Assembly: GCF_040712315.1 (NCBI RefSeq)
Contig: NC_134017.1
Location: 18,320,001-18,384,000 of the forward strand
From: Castanea sativa
Lineage: Eukaryota; Streptophyta; Magnoliopsida; Fagales; Fagaceae
DNA: 64,000 nucleotides
Reading direction: 5' to 3'
Part shown: piece by piece, positions 55,985-64,000 of the stretch
How positions within the stretch are numbered: position 1 is the stretch's first letter
Layout: every line of letters begins with the position of its first letter
Program-made: the position numbers and the translations under genes
The notes under the pieces: model-generated
Database searches by the model: none
What the model saw: the letters and a program-made list of their open reading frames with translations, nothing else
Told to the model about the DNA's origin: nothing

Positions 55985-56310
55985 AACAAATGTCATTGTA
56001 GTCCATTAACTTTGAACAATTTTCTTTCTTTTCTTTTTTTTCCCTTTTTGCCTTTTTTATGAATGAACAATTGTCCTTTTAATATGCTAAGTTTAAAAAA
56101 ATTTATTTTTTTGGTTTAAATAAAATAATCTCTAAAATTATTTTAGTATTAAAAATGAGAAACAACATCAATTTAAGGGAGTTAACAAAGAGTTTTTAAC
56201 AGTAATGAACATAAGGACCAACGTTATCAAAGATAATGGATTAAATGAGAATTTTTAAATTTAGTGGACTAAAATCACAATTGATTATAATATAAGGTAA
56301 GTGTATTTTT
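55985..56310. mobile_element. Possible small MULE-type MITE
   Basis: ATTGTAGTCCATTAACTTTG near the left end and AGTGGACTAAAATCACAA near the right end are approximate inverted repeats of the same type as the MULE ends at 22342 and 27829. Borders and target duplication are not resolved. Confidence 0.35.
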
Positions 56311-57286
56311 GCCTAAAAAGAAAGAATATTTAAATGTTGTGTTAGCTATAAATTTCGAAAAATAAAAATAAAACTTTCGACTTATTTTTTACAACATGGC
56401 ACTGAATTCGTGAATTGACAAAAAGTAAATTTTATTTTATTTTATTTTTTGGAGAAGTGAAATTTAAAGATTAATTTAAAATTTTGGGTAAAACTGACCG
56501 AATTCTATTTAAATTAATTTTTAAAATGGGAAATTATACTTTGTCCACCTATGGTTTGTCCAAAAAACGTTTTGCCTACTTTTGGTTTAAAAATTAGCAT
56601 TTTACCCACCTGAGGTAGGCTCTGTTTATATCTAATTACCCACTTCTATTAAAAATATGAGTAAATTTGTATTTTTGTTACTCTTTTATCTCTTTCCTCT
56701 CAAAACATAAAAACTAAAAAAAATAAAGAGAAAAAAAAATCTAAAAGATAGGTTATATAAAACTTAAGACAGGTATCATCTTTAGTGTCCCCAATGGAAT
56801 TGCCAAATCACTTCTCAATGAAAAATTGATGAACATTCAGAATGCAAGAGGATATTATTATTGAGAGAAATATGTAATCCCTTTTTAAGTTTCCAAAGGC
56901 TATGAGTGGTCGTTGCTAAATGAGTAGATATTATGCTTATTCCAAAAAGAAATACATCCTTTGTGGAGTGTTGCTCAGCTTCACATCACAGCAGAATAAG
57001 GATTAATATATACACACACACACGAAGAAGAAAGAACTTTTTCAACCAAGAAATGCGTAATTTCATAATTATTTGCTCACGGAGAAATTGATTAATCGTC
57101 CTGTCCTAAGCGGTGGCAACTCATATGAGAGAGAACAAATTACCCGTAAAGTTGAATTAGTGAAATGCATTGCAATGTATGTGATCAGAATTTTGACATA
57201 GTCCTGCGTTTTTCAAATGTATAAATTCTTTGTATTGATTTGTAGAACTAAAACCAAAATACATTCTGAATTTTGTTGGTTTGTGC
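56311..57286. other. Intergenic sequence, 3' flank of the thioesterase locus
   Basis: No gene is seen. 56520-56640 (TTTGTCCACCTATGGTTTG) looks like one MULE terminus without a partner. From 57040 the sequence is paralogous to 42080-42426. Confidence 0.4.
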
Positions 57287-58398
57287 TCAAAGCTTGCTCT
57301 TTTCACTAAGTTTGATCTTGGATGTGGACCATGTGGTCATCCATTGCTTACCCAAAGCAATTAGTTTTCCATTATCTTTTTGTCTGACCTCCACCACCAC
57401 AGATGTTAATATTTCTTTCTCTGCCATAACCTTTGCCTCTATCTCAACCTCTTCCTGTCATAGATTCATGGTTCAGTTATCAAGGTCATAAAAATAAATT
57501 AGAAACATAATCTTCATTTTTGAGGGAATAATTTTTGAAAACAACCCGTCCAAAAAAAAACAAAAACAAATTAAATTGGTGCCCTAACACTTTCATTTTG
57601 GAGTTTATAAAAGCAATATAATGGAAAGGAAGGGAGTTTAATGAAATTAATTAATGTTTCCAATGGAGGTATCTAAGTTCAAATCATCTCTTCCAAATAC
57701 CCAAAAAAAAAAAAAGAATAAATAAGTAATCAAAAATGTCAAAAATTGTGTACCTTAACTGGCATCTTCTTTTCATATTTTTAATAGAGGTATTCAGGAT
57801 TTAAAGTCTCCTCTCCTATTGTAATTATCAAAATTTCGGAGAAAAAAAAAAAAAACAAAGAACGTTGTAGATTAACGGGTTGACTTCTTTTGGTGTTTCT
57901 AATAAAAACATCGAGTAGACATTCAGAGTTTCAATTTCGACACCCTATTCATTAAATAATAAATTAAAAATTAAAAATTAAGTGAAGAAAGGGTAGAGAG
58001 AGAACTTGAATCTTAGGCGTAGAGTAGTATGAAATATTGAGCTGTACAGAAATGTTGATAAGACCAATTAAGGATAACACAGCGGCAGCTCCAATGGTGT
58101 CGATTAGCGTTGCCATTGCACCCACGTGCCAATTCCCTTCTTTATACTAAAACGATAACGTGTATATATATATAAGGGAAAAAGAGAAGGATTAAAGTGA
58201 GTGATTTATCAATGAGAAATAGGTAACACTTACTGCTACGCTATTGGGGACAAGAAAATGACATCGAATGAAACCCTTCTGAGCCTGGACAACCTTGAGT
58301 CCCTCCATTGTTATGGTCTCAAGCTCTTCACCAACCATGCCCTTTGACAAACCTTAAAGCCATTTCAGGGATGTCTCCACCGAACTATGGCCTTCCAT
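57287..58398 (-). pseudogene. Acyl-CoA thioesterase 13-like (hotdog fold), with in-frame stop
   Basis: Three minus-strand exons: 58398-58234 (MEGHSSVETSLKWL, TAA, GLSKGMVGEELE ... QAQKGFIRCHFLVPN), 58136-58006 (GNWHVGAMATLIDTIGAAAV ... YYSTPKIQ) and 57454-57287 (EEVEIEAKV ... DNGKLIALGKQWMTT, stop TGA). Full length would be about 154 residues, normal for plant ACOT13/THEM2-type enzymes, which hydrolyse acyl-CoA to free acid and CoA. The active-site segment with the Asp after GAMATLI is kept in exon 2. Codon 15 is TAA, where homologues continue 'WLxGLSKG'. The best splice choice between exons 1 and 2 (GCA/GTAAGT with AAG/GGAATT) leaves one base missing from the frame. Use of Met21 could rescue the stop, so it may still be marginally functional, but pseudogene is the more likely reading. 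A partial copy lies at 42427-42570. Confidence 0.75.
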
Positions 58399-59143
58399 CT
58401 CTCTCTCTCTTCGATCTGTGGAGGAATCTCTATTCATAGTCAACTTATTATATATGGTGGTGAACTCAGTAAATTTTGTTCCGTTTGCGATCTCCATTAC
58501 AGAAATAAATAAATAAATAAATAAGCTACTCTCGCGTTCTAACATGTGTGACCAATCTATTAAAGTCCTATCTTAGTGGCACACAATTTTACGCATGCTT
58601 TGCTACTACAACAATCATATGTGACAAATGACAGACTGTAATTGGCTGTCTATCACAGTTACATGTTAATTTTATCTTATGAAACCATCTATTCAGATAG
58701 CTTGATGCCTAATAAGAAAGCATGCTGAAACTATTATTATTAAATGAAAGTTTCACTTTTGAGGTCTAGGGTTGACTCCCTCAAAGTAATGCATTTATCA
58801 AACTACAAGATCTTGCATGTGAACAAAATTTTGAAACATATTTGTTCGGTTCATATTTTTATGTAATTAGCATATACTATAACAAAACACACTTTACTTG
58901 TTTATTATTTTTCATTGTTTTTCACATAGTGTACATTACATGTTTGTTAAGTGGTTTCAAGAAACACGGGTATGAAGCCAATCAAAATAGTCAATCCTAG
59001 TTTATGCTATGGTTTCTTAGGACTAGTTGTTTTTAAATAGGCTAGTTTATTTGAATATGGGTTCGTTCTTTATATTCGGGTTATTAATGTATTGGGCTTA
59101 CTCTTGTACTTGAGGTTTGTTATGAGTTGACAAAGGGGGAGAT
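58399..59143. other. 5' flank of the thioesterase locus and 3' internal end of a copia element
   Basis: A (AAAT)n tract lies at 58503-58523. The last 250 bases end in the purine tract CAAAGGGGGAGAT (59131-59143) before the LTR, as in the element at 54942. No coding region remains. Confidence 0.5.
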
Positions 59144-60303
59144 TGTTAGGGTCATGTGATTTGGTATTGTCAAACCATGCTAAATTATGTGTCTTTTATT
59201 GAATTTTGATTTGTCTTAAAGTTGTAATTGAAGACCAAGTTAAAGACATAAAGTTTGCTCAAGAAAAGCTAAAAAGAAGAACACTTTTTCAACACTTTCC
59301 AGCATATACCTCGATAGCAACTCGATAGAAACTCGATACCTCTCGATGAAAGCTCAAAACTTACTGTCTCCTCAATAAAAGTCTCGACACAAGATCGATC
59401 ATCAAGCATTGCGGATCAACAAAAATCAGCAATGCAAAAAAGCCCATAACTTATTCGTTTGAAACCCGAATTGAGATCCATTTGAACCAGTATTTAAAGG
59501 ACATTATAAGCCATCTATTAGAAGGCTTTTTTAGAGAGAGAAAAACTTTGTTTATGAGGCTAGGGCTTTGTAACCAAGTTTTCTCTATTTCACCATATCA
59601 AAGAGTTTCAAAGTAAATCTAAAGATTCCATTAGTGAAGAAACTAAAGTCATAGTAACCACCACAGACTTGCTACTATGAAGAAACCTTCAAGAGATTCT
59701 TGAAATCAATTGGAGGTTCCAATTATGATTGTGGGTGAAACGTTCATATATTGAAGAATTCAGAGATTCTGAAGCAGTAGAAGGTTTTTGCTATAAGTTC
59801 ATCTACTAGATTTGTAGAGTCTAGGAACAAAAGTTTTGTATTAGATCTAAAACTTCTCCTTATTATAGTAGATTTCTTTTTAGAAATGTTTCCCCCAGTT
59901 TTTTTATTTTTTTTATTTTTTATTTTATTGTGAAACTAGTTTATTTCATTAGTTTTCCTAGGTCATACTTTCAAGAGGTTCTTGAAGTCAATTGGAGGTT
60001 CAAATTGTGATTGTGGGTGCAGCGTTCATATATTAGAGAGTACAGAGGTTTTGAAGCCATAGAAGGTTTTTACTGTAAGTTTATCTACTGGATTTATAGA
60101 GTCTAGGAACAGAGGTTTTGTACTAGATTTAAAACTTCTCTTTATTATAATGACTTGCTTTTTAGGAAGGCTTCCCCTTAGGTTTTTTACTGTGAAACTA
60201 ATTTGTTTCATTCGTTTTACAAGGTCATCATATTTTGTCTTATTTACTAAACTTGAGTTTAAAACTTGTTAATTCTATCAACCGGAGTTTAAATTTCCCA
60301 ACA
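59144..60303 (+). mobile_element. Copia-type 3' LTR with internal 282-bp duplication
   Basis: Starts TGTTAGGGTCATG after a polypurine tract and ends AAATTTCCCAACA (1160 bp). CTCGATAG-type motifs lie at 59313-59400. Two units of about 282 bp (59689-59970 and 59971-60250) both begin TCAAGAG(A/G)TTCTTGAA and contain TCAATTGGAGGTTC and TAGAGTCTAGGAACA, which explains the extra length compared with the 937-bp LTR at 54955. The 5' part of the element is missing. Confidence 0.65.
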
Positions 60304-61388
60304 ATATTAACAAATTTGTTTTTATGACATAGGTTTTGATGGCACAAACATATAAACTATATTAGCCTCTCAATTATAGTCTCCCTAAAGTATCAACTCC
60401 CCAGCAATTATTTTATTAATTGTAGATGATTGTAAGTCTAGGTATAATCTATTCCTCTATCACAGAGAGAGAATACTTGTACTCTTCTTCTTATTAATAA
60501 GATCTCTTAGGAATGACAATGGGGCGGGTGGGTGTTGGATCATGGGTGCCTTGTCCCCACCCCATCTACTCTTCAGGATAACGAAAACTTGCTTGGCGCA
60601 ATAGTTGGGTAAGTCGAGTTTAGGGCAGGTTAGAGATGTTATACAAATCCTACTGAGATTAGTTTTGACATTAATGAGATAAAAGTGAAGTATAAAGGGA
60701 AATGGCAAATATGATAGTACTTAAGAGAGAAATAGAGACAAATGTTTTGACGATAGTAATAGAATATGTAGAAAAAAGATATTATATCTAAAATATGTAT
60801 AGAAAAAAGAAATTACATTATATGTATAAATAGGTTAAATATATATTAAGTAAAATATGTATATATACATTCAGATGGGGCGAGCAAAACACGTCCCTGC
60901 CCTATCATCTTTTTGCAGCGAGAAAAATTCACTCTAGGACGCGAGGCAGAGTGGGCCATGCGGCGCATATTGTTTTTGCCATCCAATGTTAGGACTCTAT
61001 CTTAGAGCAAACTTGTTTTCAATGTAGCATTTGAGGAACTTGCTACTGTTATAATTTGGATGGTTCCGGAATGTACAATAAGTCTATTACCACACTATTT
61101 CTTATTGTTTATTATATCCCTTATTACGCCTTTTTTTTTTTTTTTTTTAGTTGTAAGACTTTTATAACTGTTAAAGATTGGAGTGTCTCGATTGTCAACA
61201 CCAAATACTATAGTTAATGGTTGTTGCTGCACCATATTCCAAGTGGTAATTGTCACTTGTAAGGATGAAGAATCCTAATCTAATGTTTCCATGAGCTGAA
61301 ATCAATTCATCCCCATCTTTCAGCTCCTGTCCTTTGCACTGATGTGTTTGGCTTGGAAGAAGATAGCCCCAACAAGAGTAGCAAACAT
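60304..61388. other. Intergenic sequence, possible degraded TIR element at 60508-60985
   Basis: TTAGGAATGACAATGGGGCG at 60507 and TTTTTGCCATCC at 60973 resemble ends of a common plant TIR element, but no matching target duplication was found. No gene is seen. Confidence 0.35.
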
Positions 61389-61398
61389 TAGAACTGAG

Positions 61399-61737
61399 GG
61401 TTAAAATGGTCATATATCACTATTTGGCAAAATATTTAGCAATATATCACTGTTTGTGAAATATTTAGTAATCTACCACCTTTTTGAAACTCAAGTTTAT
61501 CGTGTAACTCGAGTTCCAGCAACTCAAGTTCTTTAAAAAATATAGCTTTCAAATTTGTCATGCTATTTTTTATGGAACTCGAGTTACATAAAAAAATTTT
61601 CATGGAACTTGAGTTTGTGAAACTCGAGTCACACAATAAACTCAAGTTTTAAAAAAATGGCAGATCCCTAATTATTTAGCAAACAATAGTAGATCCATAC
61701 ATATTTAGTCAAACAATGATACTTGGCCATTTTGGCC
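61399..61737. mobile_element. MULE-type MITE with AACTCGAGTT palindromes
   Basis: A 10-bp direct repeat TAGAACTGAG (61389-61398 and 61738-61747) flanks 339 bp. The inverted ends of about 30 bp read TAAAATGGTCATATATCACT and, from the right, CCAAAATGGCCAAGTATCAT. The centre repeats AACTCGAGTT-like palindromes (near 61505, 61578, 61618), which favours a long hairpin. It is non-coding. Confidence 0.75.
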
Positions 61738-61929
61738 TAGAACTGAGCATAAATTTTGGTGTTCTGCTTGCCATACGAACTGTCTTTGAATTTTTGTAAC
61801 TGGTCAGTTTATTTACAAAACCAAAGTCCCAAATAGCAATGAGAGAGAGAGAGAGAGATTTTATTTAGTTTTTTGGGTTACATGACATTTTGATAACTAC
61901 AACTTATCAGCTTTGACTAATATCATCCA

Positions 61930-61986
61930 CATAATAACCAGGCACGATCGTGCCTGGTTATTATGGACCTCGCGAGGTCCATAATA
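61930..61986. repeat. Two overlapping perfect palindromes (36 bp and 28 bp)
   Basis: Palindrome 1 (61930-61965) centres on CACGATCGTG with outer arms CATAATAACCAGG. Palindrome 2 (61959-61986) centres on ACCTCGCGAGGT with outer arms TATTATGG. They share the seven bases 61959-61965. There are no mismatches and no spacers. The short GC-rich cores stand out from the AT-rich surroundings. Confidence 0.95.
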
Positions 61987-62216
61987 TTGCAATGACAAAT
62001 TGCATCCATTAGGAGAAATGTAACAGATAACTTGATGAACAAATTACAATGGCATGAAACATATAATATATAGAAAACATTTCTTTTCCTCTATATATCA
62101 TTTTTAAGGTTTTATTCTGTTCAAAATTTTGTAATTGAGATCACCTTCACATAAAATTTTAAATTCCAAAACTGAATGTTAAATGCTTCATTTGATCTAC
62201 AGTCAGTATACATTTT

Positions 62217-62901
62217 GCTCCTGCACATGAGCAATGGACCATATCGCTGGATATGGCCCTAATTATCGATGAAATGTGGAGGACTAGAAATAATATTCTG
62301 TTTCAAGATGGCAAAGCTGATCTGTTAAAAGCCAGGCAAAATGTTCACGCTAAATTCATTGAATTCTCTAAGGTTTTCTCTCCAGTTATCCACCCCTCAC
62401 CGGAACAAAGCATAGCAGCTTGGTCCCCCCCTCCTGAAACTGTTGTAGTAGGGGACAATCATGGTGAGGTCATTTGCATTTGGGGAACAAGGCATCACCT
62501 CTGTACTTCAGCCCAAGCTGAAGCTGAGGCACTCCTGTGGGCAGTGAACCTAGCTATCCTAGAGCGTAAGAGTTCTGTCTTGTTTGAAGGAGATGCAAAT
62601 TGCTGCTTTGATGCGCTGTCTTGCTCAGATCATATCCCGGACTGGTCTATGAACACTATCATTAGTAATATCAGTAGTTTGGCTGCTAATTTCCCGTTTT
62701 TTAAATTTAGTTGGGTCCAGAGGACTTGTAATTCTGCAGCCCATGTGACTGCTAGACTTGCCCTGAACTCTTTTCATGTCTTTTGTTATAATAAACGGAA
62801 TCTCTCCCCCTCTCTTGAGGCTGGTCTGTAAGGGAGATTTCCCTGGTTGTTCTACTTTTGTTTAATGAAATTGCAGTTTATCAACAAAAAAAAAAAAAAA
62901 A
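62217..62901 (+). mobile_element. 5'-truncated LINE, RNase H-like end with poly(A)
   Basis: The frame 62253-62831 reads the linker after reverse transcriptase (ALIIDEMWRTRNNILFQDG) and an RNase H-like domain with acidic residues in QAEAEALLWAVNLAI and FEGDANCCFDAL. The C-terminal motif is RTCNSAAHVTARLAL. The first strand with the leading Asp is missing (AAWSPPPETVVVGDNHGE), so an internal deletion is likely. TAA-free to the TAA/TGA region at 62829, then a 3' UTR and A16 (62886-62901). CATTT on both sides is a short target duplication, and the paralogous block at 63585 shows the empty site. Confidence 0.8.
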
Positions 62902-62981
62902 GCATTTACTGTTTAGCAGCCAGCATTTTCTTCGGCTCTTTTTTGTTCACCTAGGATCAGATTCACATATTATCACATTAA

Positions 62982-63189
62982 GAGTCCATTTGGAAACAAT
63001 TTATTTAGCTGAAATTGAAAATTTTTTTACTGAAAATATTGTAGATAAAGCTAAAAAGTAGCTGAAATAGTACAGTGAGACCTATGAATATTATCAAAAA
63101 ATATAATGAGATCCATGAATAGTAGCAAAAATAAACTAAATAATATAATAAAAAAAAACTAGTTTTTTAAGCCAATGTCAAACGCAACC
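62982..63189. mobile_element. PIF/Harbinger-like MITE, first of a tandem pair
   Basis: GAGTCCATTTGG and CAAACGCAACC ends between TAA trinucleotides (62979-62981 and 63190-63192). It is 208 bp, AT-rich and non-coding. Confidence 0.7.
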
Positions 63190-63192
63190 TAA

Positions 63193-63401
63193 GAGTCCGT
63201 TTGGAAATAGTTTATTAGTTGAAACTGAAAAAATTTTGCTGAAAATACTGTAGATAAAACTAAAATGTAGCTGAAATAGTACAATAAAACTCATGAATAA
63301 TATCAAAAAGTGCAATGAGACCCATAAATAATACCAAAAATAAGCTAAATAGTAAAAAAAAAAAAAAAAATTGGCTTTCTAAGCCAATGCCAAACGCAAT
63401 C
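63193..63401. mobile_element. PIF/Harbinger-like MITE, second of a tandem pair
   Basis: GAGTCCGTTTGG and CAAACGCAATC ends between TAA (63190-63192, shared with the first copy) and TAA (63402-63404). It is collinear with the first copy throughout. Confidence 0.7.
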
Positions 63402-63594
63402 TAAATGTAAAAAAATAACTCATACATACCCATTTGAAGTTTTCATGGTAAGAAATGGAAATGAAACAATATTTGTCTGGCAAAAGTATAAAGTGAAAGC
63501 AATTTACTTTATACTATACTGAATGTTACATGTTTCATTTATACTTTACTGAATGTCACATGCTTCATTTTGAATTAAAGTCAATATACACTTA

Positions 63595-63801
63595 GGATCT
63601 ATTTGAAAACCGCTTATTGCTGAAAACTGAAAACACTATAGCAAAATAATTTTTAAATGTGTGAATAGTACTATGAGACCCAAATTTATATTGAAATCTG
63701 TGTTTAGATGACTTTTGTGGGTCCGTGAACAGTGCCGTGAGACACATTTTTTCAGCAAAACGCACAAACTCTCTCTGTTTCAGCGCAATCCAAACGCTCT
63801 C
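63595..63801. mobile_element. Related MITE at the same site as the LINE in the sister copy
   Basis: GGATCTATTTG and CAAACGCTCTC ends are flanked by TTA (63592-63594 and 63802-63804). The internal GTGAATAGTACTATGAGACC and GTCCGTGAACAGTGCCGTGA can pair. It is 207 bp and non-coding. Confidence 0.65.
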
Positions 63802-64000
63802 TTATTGTTTAGCAGCCAGCACTTTCTTCAGCTCTTTTTTATTCACCTGGAATCAGATATTATCACATTAAGGAAGTGTAACAAAGAAACTTCTACATAC
63901 TCGATCAGAAATTTTCATGGTAAGAAATGGAAACGAAACAATATTTTTTGCAAAAATATAAAGTGAAAGCAATTCACCTTTCCCATAGCATTACGGGGCA

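Larger units (their letters stand above)
62155..63978. repeat. Local duplication with different insertions in each copy
   Basis: Three blocks recur in order. Block 1: CTGAATGTTA ... GTCAGTATACA (62170-62212; 63528-63590). Block 2: GTTTAGCAGCCAGCA ... ATTATCACATTAA (62911-62981; 63808-63871). Block 3: TTTTCATGGTAAGAAATGGA ... AAAGTGAAAGCAATT (63441-63506; 63914-63975). Between blocks 1 and 2, copy 1 has a LINE tail and copy 2 has a MITE. Between blocks 2 and 3, copy 1 has two MITEs and copy 2 has none. Confidence 0.75.

Noticed and set aside
60508..60985. Possible TIR element starting TAGGAATGACAATGGGG
   Set aside because: The ends are similar to a known type but no target duplication matches, so it is only noted in the intergenic entry.
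1..64000. CRISPR arrays, rRNA genes, intact tRNA genes, bacterial operons
   Set aside because: I saw none. Repeats here are tandem duplications, microsatellites and transposons. tRNA-like boxes occur only in the SINE copies.

Overview
This is plant nuclear DNA from a transposon-rich, gene-poor region. It is AT-rich, has GT-AG introns, many A/T and TA runs, and several nested repeats. The TE families and the woody-eudicot style of the genes make me think of a tree such as oak, chestnut or beech (Fagaceae). That taxon call is an impression from memory, not something the window proves.

Genes. Two intact NRT1/PTR (NPF, subfamily 1-like) transporter genes lie in the same orientation at 3527-6487 and 35736-40300. 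Each has four exons with identical intron phases (1, 0, 2). They predict 593 and 571 residues, so they look like a tandem pair now separated by about 29 kb of transposons. A third host locus, an acyl-CoA thioesterase 13-like hotdog gene on the minus strand (57287-58398), carries an in-frame stop in exon 1. A second copy of only its last exon sits about 15 kb away (42427-42570), tail to tail with the second transporter. A short frameshifted WAT1-like tail lies at 18581-18707.

Region by region. 0.4-1.3 kb: copia-type LTR (minus). 1.3-2.5 kb: element with PIF/Harbinger-like ends carrying a CIPK kinase fragment. 3.5-6.5 kb: transporter A. 7.5-9.8 kb: probable LTR, then a terminal-inverted-repeat element with a 9-bp target duplication. 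9.9 kb: SINE. 10.9-12.2 kb: 5'-truncated LINE. 13.2-17.9 kb: two divergent Helitron-like elements. 19-20 kb: LTR. 20.6-21.5 kb: hAT-type element. 22.3-23.4 kb: Pack-MULE with an ASPM-like fragment. 24.8-25.3 kb: MITE. 27.8-34.9 kb: a 7.1-kb MULE holding a hAT-type element that itself holds a solo LTR. 35.7-40.3 kb: transporter B. 42.8-50.9 kb: decayed Ty3/gypsy Tat-lineage element (minus) with an intron-containing gene on its opposite strand. 50.9-55.9 kb: copia-like element without visible pol, carrying a gene-like ORF with its own TATA box and 5'-UTR intron. 57.3-58.4 kb: thioesterase locus. 59.1-60.3 kb: LTR. 61.4-64 kb: MITEs, a striking double palindrome, a LINE tail and a local duplication.

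The transporters are the only loci I would call confidently functional. Most other open frames are transposon remnants or chance frames over simple repeats. Most element borders rest on terminal motifs and target-site duplications that I read directly. Family names rest on recognised protein motifs or terminal signatures and could not be tested by database search here.
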